Below the pieces are notes generated by a model, which saw nothing but the letters and a program-made list of their open reading frames with translations, was not told where the DNA came from and did not search any database. Made by a program: the position numbers and the translations under genes. 64,000 bases of DNA from Ornithinibacillus gellani (lineage in GTDB: Bacteria > Bacillota > Bacilli > Bacillales > Amphibacillaceae): assembly GCF_003730295.1 (NCBI RefSeq), contig NZ_QTSZ01000052.1, positions 95,925-159,924 on the forward strand, given 5' to 3'. Positions 1-8,549 of the stretch are shown piece after piece (position 1 is the stretch's first letter; each line of letters starts with the position of its first letter).

Positions 1-2
1 GG

Positions 3-368
3 GACAGACCTGAATTCTTACAGCTGATTGAAAAAACAACGGAAAGCTTTCCAAGCGGACATGTCACTGGAACGACTGTGTTTTACGGGCTAGTTGGACT
101 GGTTGCAGTATTACTCGTCAACTCTGTATGGAAGAAAGTGGTCATTGGATTTATAACGATTGCTTGGATTGGATTTGTCATGTACACGCGGATTTATTTA
201 GGAGTGCACTTCCCAACAGATGTTATTGGTGGCTTTTTATTTGGAACAGCCTGTATTCTTATTTCGATTGGTGTTTATCTGCTTGTACAGCAGCCTTTAA
301 AAGATATATTGGCTAAATTTCGGCTTCGAAACGAATCAGATATGCTGCGACAACGCGACAGCTATTAA
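3..368 (+). CDS. PAP2-family phosphatase, C-terminal part (5' end outside window)
   Basis: The reading frame is open from the window edge and ends at TAA 366-368. It carries two hallmarks of the type 2 phosphatidic acid phosphatase superfamily: a SFPSGH block (catalytic His) and, about 40 residues later, TRIYLGVHFPTD, matching the SRxxxGxHxxxD motif. Between and after them lie hydrophobic segments (VGLVAVLLV, GFITIAWIGFVM, FLFGTACILISIGVYLLV), as expected for an integral membrane lipid phosphatase such as an undecaprenyl-diphosphate or PgpB-like enzyme. The substrate cannot be told from this fragment. An internal GTG at 78 lies after the PSGH motif, so it is not a credible start. A terminator follows directly. 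Confidence 0.85.
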   Translation, partial: DRPEFLQLIEKTTESFPSGHVTGTTVFYGLVGLVAVLLVNSVWKKVVIGFITIAWIGFVMYTRIYLGVHFPTDVIGGFLFGTACILISIGVYLLVQQPLKDILAKFRLRNESDMLRQRDSY

Positions 369-374
369 TCCATA

Positions 375-413
375 CAAAAAGGGCCCTACTAACTGGTAGC
401 GGACCCTTTTTTA
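375..413 (+). terminator. Rho-independent terminator after PAP2 gene
   Basis: The stem pairs AAAAAGGGCCC-type bases (376-386) with GGACCCTTTTTT (401-412) around a short loop and runs into a T tract. It sits 8 bases after the PAP2 stop. Confidence 0.8.
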
Positions 414-568
414 TTTGTGGCGAATGGACCATGTGTTCACAGCACAAGCTTGCTTTGTCCTTCGACTTACACAAATCAGCTCATCGCAACCTATTCATTA
501 TAACAGTTCGCTAATCATTCGTCACGGTTTTTTTGATGCTTACCTTGGTTTATTATGAACTATTTATT

Positions 569-596
569 TGTCTATCTATTTTCGGTATACTATTCA
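569..596 (+). promoter_or_regulatory. Possible SigA promoter for the GntR regulator
   Basis: TTGTCT (569-574) and TATTCA (591-596) are separated by 16 bases, about 40 bases before the start codon at 634. An overlapping TATACT (586-591) could be the -10 instead. The rest of 420-633 shows no gene. Confidence 0.3.
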
Positions 597-633
597 TAGA
601 CCACCTATCATCAAGCAGGAGGAGGGATAAGCT

Positions 634-1290
634 ATGCCAATACCGACTGACCATTTAAAGTCAACGAAACTAACCGCCAAGGAAAGCGCATACAACCAGC
701 TGCAGCAATGGATCATCGACGGTACACTTCATCCAGGTGAAAAGCTGAATGATACAGAGATTGCCCAAGCCTTAGGTGTTAGCAGAACACCGGTTAGGGA
801 ATCCTTGCAATTATTAGAAGTAGACGGATTTGTAAAAATGTATCCAGGTAAAGCGACACAAGTAACGGAAGTCGATCGAGATTCCATTTCTGATTTGCTA
901 CCACCACTTGCTGTGTTACAGGCATTAGCAGCTGAGCTGGCCATACCTCAATTAAATGATGAACTCATTCATTTACTACAGGAAACGAATAAACGATTTG
1001 CAGAGGCCGTCCGAGCGGAAAATTATTTCTCTGCCCTCAAAATTGATGAGGAATTTCATCAACTCATAGTTGACGCGTCATGCAATGCATATATAGAGAA
1101 ATTATTATCTTCCCTTCAGGCACACGTCAGAAGATTGTTTTTTCATAATTCCATTATTCTAACGGAAAAATCAATCCGTGAGCATGAACAAGTCATCCAG
1201 CTCATGGTGGACGGCAAAGCAGATGAAGTGACCACAGTCATGAAGACCAATTGGCTCCGCGCCATCGATGAATTCAAATCAAAGCAATAA
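634..1290 (+). CDS. GntR family transcriptional regulator (FadR/FCD subfamily)
   Basis: This is a 218-residue DNA-binding regulator. The N-terminal winged helix (about residues 12-80) contains the GntR signature: AYNQLQQWIIDGTLHPGEKL, then ALGVSRTPVRESLQLLEVDG. The C-terminal ~130 residues are helical, with the spaced His/Asp pattern of an FCD ligand domain (EEFHQLIVDASCN; IREHEQVIQLM). Such regulators usually respond to organic acids or sugar acids. The start is supported by GGAGGAGGG 10 bases upstream. It is transcribed alone between two terminators and faces away from the PAP2 gene, so its target is not evident from context. Confidence 0.9.
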   Translation: MPIPTDHLKSTKLTAKESAYNQLQQWIIDGTLHPGEKLNDTEIAQALGVSRTPVRESLQLLEVDGFVKMYPGKATQVTEVDRDSISDLLPPLAVLQALAAELAIPQLNDELIHLLQETNKRFAEAVRAENYFSALKIDEEFHQLIVDASCNAYIEKLLSSLQAHVRRLFFHNSIILTEKSIREHEQVIQLMVDGKADEVTTVMKTNWLRAIDEFKSKQ

Positions 1291-1325
1291 CTGGCACCAT
1301 ATCATAATATGATGCCAGTTTTTCT
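1289..1325 (+). terminator. Rho-independent terminator after GntR gene
   Basis: AACTGGCACCATAT pairs with ATGATGCCAGTT around a 4-base loop and is followed by T residues. It lies between convergent genes and serves mainly the plus strand. Confidence 0.8.
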
Positions 1326-1346
1326 GTAAGATCCCCACTTGATGTC

Positions 1347-2225
1347 TCAGCTTTGTGTTTCGATGTCTCCGTCTGGAAGGGTTGTTCGATTCTCCATCCA
1401 GCCGATTAGCAATAGACTGGACTCGTAAAGAATAGCCATTGGGATCAATACGAGCAATTGACTAATAAAGTCCGGCGGGGTAATAAGCGCTGAGACAATG
1501 CCTAATATAAGATATGCCCATTTGCGAAAACGCCGCATCGTTTCTTTCCTCAGCACACCTAAAGCAGAAAGAAATAATACAACGATAGGCAGTTCAAACA
1601 TAAGCCCCAATGGCAAAGTTGTCATGAATAGAAAGCTCATATATTCTTTAGCAGAAACGAGTACAGTAAAATGAATGGCTCCGAGTCCAAGTAAAAACTG
1701 GTAGCTTGCAGGGTTCACGATAAAATAACCGAATAACAAACCAAGTAGAAATAACAGGAGCATTGCCGGCAAATATAAACCAACGAGCCGACTTTCTTTT
1801 TCCTTTAACCCTGGTTTAACAAACTGCCAAATAAAAAAACAAATAAACGGCATCGCTAATCCCATCGCAAGAGCAAAGGAAATCCACATATAAAATCGAA
1901 TCACCTCTAAAGGGCCTAATATGATGAGCTCATGTCCACGCGTAATATATGGAAACCAAAAATGAATCGTACCAAATACAAATAGAAAAACGAGTGTGAA
2001 AGCAATGGCACTCCGAATCAATTCTCTTCTTAAATCCGTCAAGTGGTCCATAAGTGGAATTTTTTCCCCTTTCACCGCTTGATTGTCATCATGCTGCTCC
2101 TCATTGATTTCATCTGCAGTCTTTTCTACATCTGGTTTATTTGCCGCCTGCTCCTCTTCAGCTTCCAGTTGTTCTAAATCCAACGGGCTGCGTATTTTCC
2201 GATGATGATCCCGGTAAGGGTCCAT
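1347..2225 (-). CDS. tatC: Twin-arginine translocase subunit TatC
   Basis: TatC is the polytopic core of the Tat protein export system and receives folded proteins with RR signal peptides. The protein has 292 residues. The core from about residue 55 shows the TatC opening MDHLTDLRRELIRS, then six hydrophobic segments with conserved stretches such as FVKPGLKEKESR and LITPPDFISQ. Ahead of the core is an acidic, hydrophilic extension of about 55 residues, longer than in typical TatC (about 240-250 aa). The start has GAGGGGGTG 9-10 bases upstream. It lies 18 bases after a GMC oxidoreductase whose partner carries a Tat signal, so it probably serves that enzyme. No tatA is visible in the window. 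Confidence 0.95.
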   Translation of the reverse strand: MDPYRDHHRKIRSPLDLEQLEAEEEQAANKPDVEKTADEINEEQHDDNQAVKGEKIPLMDHLTDLRRELIRSAIAFTLVFLFVFGTIHFWFPYITRGHELIILGPLEVIRFYMWISFALAMGLAMPFICFFIWQFVKPGLKEKESRLVGLYLPAMLLLFLLGLLFGYFIVNPASYQFLLGLGAIHFTVLVSAKEYMSFLFMTTLPLGLMFELPIVVLFLSALGVLRKETMRRFRKWAYLILGIVSALITPPDFISQLLVLIPMAILYESSLLLIGWMENRTTLPDGDIETQS

Positions 2226-2243
2226 TCGAATGGCACCCCCTCG

Positions 2244-3959
2244 TTATACAAGTGAACCACCCTGTTTGCTGTATTTAATAATTCCTTCTGCACAGCGATA
2301 TGCAAGTGCCCCCAATGTTCCAGTAGGGTTATAACCACTATTATGAGAGAAACTTCCCGCGCTCACGGCAAATAAATTATCTGCATCCCAATGCTGCAAA
2401 TACGGATTTACCACACTATCCGCAGGGTCGTCCCCCATAATCGTACCACCAGTATTATGGGTAGACTGATAGGGTACAATATCATAATCTGTAATTGGAC
2501 TTCCTGCTACAACCGTTTCAGCCCCCATCTCCTTCATGATTTCCTCCGTACGGTCGCCAATATATTGATGCAAATTAATGTCCTGTTGGGTGAAGTTATA
2601 CGTCAACTGTAATAACGGCACACCATACGCATCCTTGTAAACTGGATCTAACGACATAAAGTTTTCCTTATGTGGCATCGAAGCACCTTGGCCAAACACG
2701 AATAAGTTACGTGGATATCCTTCTATGGAAGCCTTTTTAAATGCTTCCCCCCAAACAGGCACATCAGGTGCAATGGGATTGGTCAGAATTGGGCGATTCC
2801 CGGATTGTGTCAAAGAAATACTTGCCCCATGAATAAAATCTAAATCAGCATGGTCAAAATTATCCCCATTAAAATCATCGATGGTCATGCCAAGTGCCCC
2901 TGCACCCATAAACACATTCATCTTATCCTTAAAAAATCCGGATGTACCAGGTTCGATTTGATAGCAATAATTTTTACCTAATGTACCTTTTCCTGTATCG
3001 GGATCATACATTTCCCCGATATCAGAAACCATGAGCAGCTTTGCATTATTCAAAACATAACTCGTAAGAACCACTACATCTGCTGGCTGGATAAATTCTT
3101 CGCGCGTTTGGGTGTCAATGTATTTCACACCGGTCACTTTATTACCATTTTTCATAATTTCCACTGCATTGGCATGGAATTGAATATCTAAATTTCCTGT
3201 TTTTAATGCAGTTGGAATAACCGTCGTTTCAGGAGATGATTTCGCGCCATATTCACAACCAAACCTTTCACAGAAACCACAATATTGACAGGCATTTAAC
3301 TGCTCGCCATCTGGATTTTTATACGTCTCCGACAGATTTGCGGAAGGCACCATAAATGGATGATAGCCAAGATTAGATACCGCTTTTTCAAACATTTTCA
3401 ATATCGGGGTCTTCTTCATCGGCGGGGTCGGATAATCAGAAGAACGTTTTCCAGCAAAAGGATTTTTATCCTCGCCTGAAAGCCCTATCGTTTTTTCAAA
3501 TGTATCAAAATACGGCTCCAGTTCATCATATGTAATGCCCCAATCCTTTAATAAATAGTCAGAGGATAATTTATTCTTTCCATACTTTTTCTCTGTTTCC
3601 GTCTTGATTTGAAAATCATATGGCAGAAACCGATACGTCATTCCATTCCAGTGTGTTCCCGCACCGCCAAGCCCTTCACCAAGTAAAAATGAACCCATTT
3701 GCCGCATTGGCAACGCACGCATCTTCCGATCATTACGAAAGGTAATCGTTTCTTTAGACAAATCCTGCATGAGCTCATAACGAATCGCATAACGAAGCTC
3801 ATCATGGATGACCTGGTAATCAGAAGTACCACGGTCACGTCCACGTTCCAAACCCTTCACCTTCAAACCAGCTTTGGCACATTCTGCAGCAATAATTCCT
3901 CCTGTCCATCCCATACCTACTGTTACAACATCTACTTTATCTAACTGCTTCGCCATCAT
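2244..3959 (-). CDS. GMC-family FAD oxidoreductase (gluconate/sugar dehydrogenase large subunit type)
   Basis: This 571-residue flavoprotein begins with an FAD-binding βαβ fold (GMGWTG, then a Glu at LERG). Near the C-terminus it has the GMC substrate-binding region with STHNTGG and SHNSGYNPTGT, which hold the usual catalytic His/Asn positions. A cysteine cluster, CQYCGFCERFGC (about residues 223-235), resembles the Fe-S binding stretch of FAD-dependent glucose/gluconate dehydrogenases. There is no signal peptide; export probably occurs as a complex with the Tat-signal partner encoded 12 bases upstream. GGAGG lies 5 bases before the first ATG and 8 before the second (3956), which may be the real start. 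The substrate is unknown. Confidence 0.88.
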   Translation of the reverse strand: MMAKQLDKVDVVTVGMGWTGGIIAAECAKAGLKVKGLERGRDRGTSDYQVIHDELRYAIRYELMQDLSKETITFRNDRKMRALPMRQMGSFLLGEGLGGAGTHWNGMTYRFLPYDFQIKTETEKKYGKNKLSSDYLLKDWGITYDELEPYFDTFEKTIGLSGEDKNPFAGKRSSDYPTPPMKKTPILKMFEKAVSNLGYHPFMVPSANLSETYKNPDGEQLNACQYCGFCERFGCEYGAKSSPETTVIPTALKTGNLDIQFHANAVEIMKNGNKVTGVKYIDTQTREEFIQPADVVVLTSYVLNNAKLLMVSDIGEMYDPDTGKGTLGKNYCYQIEPGTSGFFKDKMNVFMGAGALGMTIDDFNGDNFDHADLDFIHGASISLTQSGNRPILTNPIAPDVPVWGEAFKKASIEGYPRNLFVFGQGASMPHKENFMSLDPVYKDAYGVPLLQLTYNFTQQDINLHQYIGDRTEEIMKEMGAETVVAGSPITDYDIVPYQSTHNTGGTIMGDDPADSVVNPYLQHWDADNLFAVSAGSFSHNSGYNPTGTLGALAYRCAEGIIKYSKQGGSLV

Positions 3960-3971
3960 TCATACCTCCTT

Positions 3972-4724
3972 TTATGGTCCCATTTCACTCACAGATTTTG
4001 GTTCCAATTCCAAATACGTATCTTTTTCAATATCCTGCAAATAGCTTGCGTGATGGCCTGGAAAGCCCTTCATTCTCCAAGCATCCATATTGGTATTTCC
4101 ACCGTAAATCGGATCGGCATATACACCTTCAAGCGTCGCCATTCGTAACAGCTTAAAGAAAAACTCAGCTGTCACACCATTCATGGACACCTCATCCTTC
4201 TGAAATGCAGTCAATATTTCATCCATTTGCTTACCCTCTAATTCGGTAAATGGTTTCTCAAATCTTTTTTTTGCTTCCTCATCCAGTCGAGCAATCCCTT
4301 GTCGGAAAATCTCTCCACGATTCAAACTACTTTGATAGCCTTGAGTTGGTGCCCCTTCATAAAATGGCCCTTGCATATATTCCCTAGCATTGCTTCCATA
4401 GTGTCCTGCAAGCTGGTTATCAATAAAAAATGGTACACCTAATTCAATGGCACCGGGACCGAGATCATCCTTTGGAAAGATCCTTTCCGTTGCTTGGGAA
4501 ATTACATTAAATTCATTAGCACTCATAAAAAACTTTAATCCACCCTGCCGTTGAACCGGTACACCCTCTTTATTTCCACCCTCGGGAGCTGTCGTTTTCC
4601 CTTCTCGCTTCACATTGTAGCCAACCAATCCACCGATGAGACCCCCACCTATAACGGCACCTGTTGCAATACCTGAGGTCTTAAGAAAATCTCGCCGGGA
4701 ATATCCTTTCTTATCCTTTTCCAT
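3972..4724 (-). CDS. Gluconate 2-dehydrogenase subunit 3 family protein with Tat signal
   Basis: This small partner subunit of membrane GMC dehydrogenases has 250 residues. The N-terminus is a textbook Tat signal: YSRRDFLKTSG followed by a Gly/Ala-rich hydrophobic stretch (about residues 15-35). The mature part contains family-typical elements, including an IFPKDDLGPGAIELGVPFFIDNQLAG block and GGNTNMDAWRMKGFPG near the end. It is the first gene of a three-gene operon with the GMC large subunit and tatC. In this family it escorts the signal-less flavoprotein through Tat. No cytochrome c subunit follows, so the electron acceptor is unclear. The SD is AGGAGG, 7 bases upstream. Confidence 0.88.
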   Translation of the reverse strand: MEKDKKGYSRRDFLKTSGIATGAVIGGGLIGGLVGYNVKREGKTTAPEGGNKEGVPVQRQGGLKFFMSANEFNVISQATERIFPKDDLGPGAIELGVPFFIDNQLAGHYGSNAREYMQGPFYEGAPTQGYQSSLNRGEIFRQGIARLDEEAKKRFEKPFTELEGKQMDEILTAFQKDEVSMNGVTAEFFFKLLRMATLEGVYADPIYGGNTNMDAWRMKGFPGHHASYLQDIEKDTYLELEPKSVSEMGP

Positions 4725-4788
4725 GTCTTTTCCTCCTGTCGCCTTTTTCGTATAAGAAAACTTGCTACTAGATTAAAGCTCGCCAGTT

Positions 4789-4818
4789 AGTATCCACATA
4801 TTGGATAAAAATATGCAA
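4789..4818 (-). promoter_or_regulatory. Possible promoter of the Tat/GMC dehydrogenase operon
   Basis: On the minus strand TTGCAT (4818-4813) and GATACT (4794-4789) are spaced 18 bases apart, about 65 bases before the start at 4724. Confidence 0.3.
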
Positions 4819-4839
4819 ATGAAGGCTTATCCAAACAAA

Positions 4840-4884
4840 TAAAAAAACCGATGGAAGCTTCCGTATTGGAAGTCCATCGGTTCT
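4840..4884 (-). terminator. Terminator of the S9 peptidase gene
   Basis: A 9-bp inverted repeat (ACCGATGGA 4847-4855 with TCCATCGGT 4873-4881) is followed on the minus strand by seven T residues. It lies 10 bases past the peptidase stop. Confidence 0.85.
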
Positions 4885-4894
4885 TTCTGCCATC

Positions 4895-6688
4895 TTAATT
4901 GGCTTGATGCTTTTCTAAGAACTCTAGCATAAGGCTGTATACTTTAATTTCATTTTCTTTTTTGGAAAATCCATGCCCCTCATCATCAAGTACCAGATAT
5001 TCAACCGTCCGACCCTTATCACGTAACTTCTCGACGATTTGATCGGACTCTTCCTTCACTACACGTGGATCCTTAGCTCCTTGAATAACGAGCATTGGCT
5101 TCACCATTTCATCTAAATAAGTTACTGGTGAATCCTTGATAAAGCGTTCCTTATCCCGCTCCGGATTCCCAATCCAACGCTCTATAATTGGCTTCCAATG
5201 CTCCGGCACCGATTGAACGAACGTAAATAGATCAGACGGACCAAATATATCGACGACAGCGCGAAAATATTCTGGATGGCGACCATGTAGCAGCAATGCC
5301 ATATAGCCACCATAGCTGCCTCCAACTAAAAACAGTTTATCTCGATCAGCGAAATTATTTTCAAACAACCATTCGATACCCGCAACACAATCCAGACGTG
5401 GCCCATGACCCCAATCCTGCTCTACCAGTTTTACAAATTCCGAGCCATATCCCGTACTACCACGGAAGTTCGGTGCAAAGATACTATAGCCACGATTTAA
5501 GAAACATTGGAACATGGAGCGAAACATTTTACGCTCTGCAGCCTGAGGTCCACCATGTGGCCAAAATATCATATGACCATTATCATTTTCCGGCTTCGCT
5601 TTAAAAAGCAATGCCTCTATTTCCATTCCATCAAATGAAGGATACGTAACGACTTCTGGATCAACCATATCAGACGTCTGTACACCAAGTACTCGATTAT
5701 TCGTCAGCTGCTTCCATTCTTGACCGTTCGTCGATTGGAAGATGTTATCTGGCACCGTTCCTTTACGACCAAGTAAAAATAGCGAGCCACTTTTTGTCAC
5801 ATGTACCTTTTCAATGACGTCCAATGGCGGAGACAGCTGTAGGAGCTCCTCCGTCTCTAATGGATAGCGATAAAGATGATCTTCCACGCCTCTATCTGTT
5901 ACCAAATATAATGTCTTCCCATCCTTATGCCAATGAATACTTTGAATCCCTTCCTGTTCAATAGAAAGGACTTTACTAAATTCCTTTGTTGCCAAATCGT
6001 ATTTAGCTAAATAGCTATGATCATGTTCGTAATCGGTTACGAAATAGATAGTTTGCTCATCTATAAATATTGGATCATGTGCAATATGAACCTTATCCGG
6101 ATCCGGTGTCAAGTAATGCTTTTCTCCATCCTTGACAACGTAGGATACAACATATGTATTGGCAAACGACTGTGAATAAATAAATGCATCCTCCGCTTCC
6201 GAAACAGCCGATAAAAAGGTGGGTGCCTTTTCCCCTTCGTTTATTAAATTATCTGTGCCGTCCTCCAGATGACGAACCCGGGCATTCAAAAAGGTGGGGT
6301 TGGATTCAGAAGTGATGTAATAAACCCGCTTGCCATCCTCACTTACATGAGCGTAAAAGTATTTTTCCTTTGGATCACCAGTAATGAGTGGTTGTGGTAA
6401 TCCCCCGGTTGGTGGCAATGCATATATGTGATGATTCTCATCCCCATCACGATCAAAGCCTGCCAATACATAACGATTTTCCGAATCTATTTTGATGAAA
6501 GAACAGGATTCATCATGCTGGGAAAATAAGTATGGAAACGTATCTGGCAAATCCATCGCCCAAAGATTCATTTTTCCATTTAAATTGGTACTGAAGATTA
6601 GCTTTTCTTCATCCTTGCTTACTGTAAAATCCATAATGACATACGTCCTAAAAAACTGTTCCACTTGCGGCTTTGGAAACTCTAACAC
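4895..6688 (-). CDS. S9 family serine peptidase (acylaminoacyl/prolyl oligopeptidase type)
   Basis: This is a 597-residue two-domain enzyme with no signal peptide, so probably cytoplasmic. About residues 20-340 are WD/TolB-like β-propeller repeats. The C-terminal α/β-hydrolase domain has the nucleophile elbow GGSYGG, an Asp in QGAKDPRV and a His in DDEGHGF, completing the Ser-Asp-His triad. WPHGGPQ supplies the oxyanion region. It resembles Bacillus YuxL-type peptidases, which degrade short peptides or acyl-peptides. The start is GTG at 6688 with GAGGGGG 7 bases upstream. It is monocistronic, with its own terminator. Confidence 0.9.
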   Translation of the reverse strand: MLEFPKPQVEQFFRTYVIMDFTVSKDEEKLIFSTNLNGKMNLWAMDLPDTFPYLFSQHDESCSFIKIDSENRYVLAGFDRDGDENHHIYALPPTGGLPQPLITGDPKEKYFYAHVSEDGKRVYYITSESNPTFLNARVRHLEDGTDNLINEGEKAPTFLSAVSEAEDAFIYSQSFANTYVVSYVVKDGEKHYLTPDPDKVHIAHDPIFIDEQTIYFVTDYEHDHSYLAKYDLATKEFSKVLSIEQEGIQSIHWHKDGKTLYLVTDRGVEDHLYRYPLETEELLQLSPPLDVIEKVHVTKSGSLFLLGRKGTVPDNIFQSTNGQEWKQLTNNRVLGVQTSDMVDPEVVTYPSFDGMEIEALLFKAKPENDNGHMIFWPHGGPQAAERKMFRSMFQCFLNRGYSIFAPNFRGSTGYGSEFVKLVEQDWGHGPRLDCVAGIEWLFENNFADRDKLFLVGGSYGGYMALLLHGRHPEYFRAVVDIFGPSDLFTFVQSVPEHWKPIIERWIGNPERDKERFIKDSPVTYLDEMVKPMLVIQGAKDPRVVKEESDQIVEKLRDKGRTVEYLVLDDEGHGFSKKENEIKVYSLMLEFLEKHQAN

Positions 6689-6900
6689 TGTTATTCCCCC
6701 TCTTTTTTATACCATCATGGGACCATCTCTTTATTAGAAACCTAAATAGAAAAACGTATAACTATTTAAGTTTTATAAGTAATATTCAGAATGGTTCCAA
6801 TTACATAAATCATGCTTCAATTATAACCTATTTACTGCCACTTTTATAGCAAAGTCAACGTTTTTCACATGAAAACCCACATCAAACCAAAACTCCTTAA

Positions 6901-6963
6901 AACAAAGGATTCTTACATTGGAAAGCACGACAGTCACCAAGTCGTGCAGTGACAGCCTTTGTT
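6901..6963. repeat. Nested palindrome in the hssS / S9 peptidase gap
   Basis: An outer 8-bp inverted repeat (AACAAAGG 6901-6908 / CCTTTGTT 6956-6963) encloses an inner 7-bp one (GCACGAC 6925-6931 / GTCGTGC 6941-6947). No T tract follows, so it is not an obvious terminator. The gap 6689-7108 otherwise holds a terminator and repeat copy A. Confidence 0.5.
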
Positions 6964-6993
6964 ACAATTACGCAGAAAAAACTTGCCTCATCA

Positions 6994-7028
6994 GCAAAAA
7001 ACACCATCGAGCTGAACTCGTGGTGTTC
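6994..7028 (-). terminator. Terminator of the hssRS operon
   Basis: On the minus strand AACACCA-CGAG pairs with CTCG-TGGTGTT around a 5-base loop, with one bulged A, then a run of six T. It lies about 80 bases after the hssS stop, beyond repeat copy A. Confidence 0.8.
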
Positions 7029-7034
7029 TCTATA

Positions 7035-7087
7035 TTTATCACAGATTAACTGGCTGTAAACCCCCACGGATTGGGGTTTCACTTTAT
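7035..7087 (-). repeat. Dispersed intergenic repeat, copy A (short form)
   Basis: Read on the minus strand it begins TAAAGTGAAAC and ends CCAGTTAATCTGTGATAAA, like copies B, C and D. The interior is deleted, leaving one CCCC...GGGG hairpin. It begins about 22 bases after the hssS stop. Confidence 0.75.
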
Positions 7088-7108
7088 TCAAAGAATCATA
7101 CATTTATT

Positions 7109-8488
7109 TTAATTTCGTGGCAAAGACACTTGCATACTTGTTCCCTTTCCAAGCTCACTCTCTATTAAAATAGATCCATTATGCAATTCAACAATTTTTT
7201 TAACAATGGACAATCCCAAACCAGTACTATTTTCCGATCGGGTACGTGCTTCATCCACTTTATAAAAACGTTCAAACAGATAAGGTATTTTTTCTTTCGC
7301 AATACCAATCCCTGTATCAGCAACTGTTACCGTAAATCGATCTTTTTCTGCCATTGCCTGGATACGAATGACACCATCCTTGCCCGTATAGCGGATTGCG
7401 TTCGTTATTAGATTCATCCAGACTTGGTACAACAAGCGTGCATTACCCTGTGTCACCATTTCATCTACATCCCGTTCAATCGTAATCCCTTTTTCACGCC
7501 ATTGCCATTCCGTTGAGGCAATGATATCTTTTAATTGTTCAGCAATATGAACGGGCTCCGCCAAATCGGTATCTGCCTCACTATCCAGGAAGGATAAAGT
7601 CAGCAGCTGCTTACTTAATGTAGATAGACGCCTGCTTTCACTTTCAATGATGGACAAATAATGCTCCCGCATCTCTCGGGGCAATTCTTCCTCTTGCAGG
7701 GCCTGCGAAAATCCTTGTATCGATGTGAGCGGTGATTGGATTTCGTGGGATACATTGGATACAAACTCCTGCCGTTTTTCCTCCATTTTGGCTAAACTAT
7801 CACTCATTTTGGTAAAGTCTGCAGCAAGCCTGCCAATTTCATCACGACGATTTACATTTAATTTTAAATGATAGTTGCCTGCTGCAATTCGCTTGGTTGC
7901 AACCGTCAACTTTTTGATTGGACGTACGATAAAGGTGGTACTGACAATGATTAATAAGAAACTAAGCACCAACATAACAAGGAGCAATATCGCTAGAAAA
8001 TAGCGCATCTCACCAAATTGCTGTGTCGTATTCGGTCGTACAAACAAGGCATGGGTATCCCCATTAATCGTGATGGGCACCCCGACTGTATTCTTTAACT
8101 CATTATCGAAAAATCCCGTAACAAATGGTTTCCACGGATAATCAGCAATACCGTGATACACATTACCAGCAAGTACCGATTCAATCTGCTCTCCCGCAAG
8201 CTCCTTGGACCGAAATGGATCTCCATAATGCTCTCGCTCACCTGACGGGGAAATTACATGAAACTGATAGCCAAGATCTGTTAGCGTAGAAAGATAATCA
8301 GACGCTTTCGGATAATGGTTTCCTTCAAATATGGATACCGTATCCTTAGCTATATGGTAGACTTTTTCATCATTTTGCGGTTTCAAAACATAATGATAAT
8401 ATACATTTGTCAGCACAAATGCAATGACCCCACTAGCAATCATAATGAGCATCGTCATATTGATAATTCGCACATATAATGTTCGCAT
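7109..8488 (-). CDS. hssS: Heme sensor histidine kinase HssS
   Basis: This is a 459-residue membrane sensor kinase. An N-terminal membrane helix (about 7-28) and a second (about 162-185) flank an extracellular domain. Then come HAMP (RPIKKLTVATKRIAAG), HisKA with the phospho-His in VSHEIQSP, and a HATPase_c domain (NAIRYTGKDG, DTGIGI, STGLGLSIVKKI). The sensor domain strongly resembles HssS of Staphylococcus aureus as I remember it: TNVYYHY, YGDPFR, YHGI and FVTGFFDN occur in the same order. HssS phosphorylates HssR in response to heme. It is the second gene after hssR (61-base gap) and has GGAGG 8 bases upstream. No hrtAB exporter lies nearby. Confidence 0.85.
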   Translation of the reverse strand: MRTLYVRIINMTMLIMIASGVIAFVLTNVYYHYVLKPQNDEKVYHIAKDTVSIFEGNHYPKASDYLSTLTDLGYQFHVISPSGEREHYGDPFRSKELAGEQIESVLAGNVYHGIADYPWKPFVTGFFDNELKNTVGVPITINGDTHALFVRPNTTQQFGEMRYFLAILLLVMLVLSFLLIIVSTTFIVRPIKKLTVATKRIAAGNYHLKLNVNRRDEIGRLAADFTKMSDSLAKMEEKRQEFVSNVSHEIQSPLTSIQGFSQALQEEELPREMREHYLSIIESESRRLSTLSKQLLTLSFLDSEADTDLAEPVHIAEQLKDIIASTEWQWREKGITIERDVDEMVTQGNARLLYQVWMNLITNAIRYTGKDGVIRIQAMAEKDRFTVTVADTGIGIAKEKIPYLFERFYKVDEARTRSENSTGLGLSIVKKIVELHNGSILIESELGKGTSMQVSLPRN

Positions 8489-8549
8489 GCTCGTCCTCCA
8501 AACCTAGATGAAAATGATAGCCATTGGCCTGTTTACATGTCTCAACTGA

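Noticed and set aside
7035..7087. Repeat copy A as the hssRS terminator
   Set aside because: It shares its ends with dispersed copies and lacks a T tract; a better terminator lies just beyond it at 6994-7028.
6897..7103. Minus-strand ORF of 68 codons in the hssS/S9 gap
   Set aside because: It runs through the repeat, the terminator and the palindrome and shows no SD or family signature.
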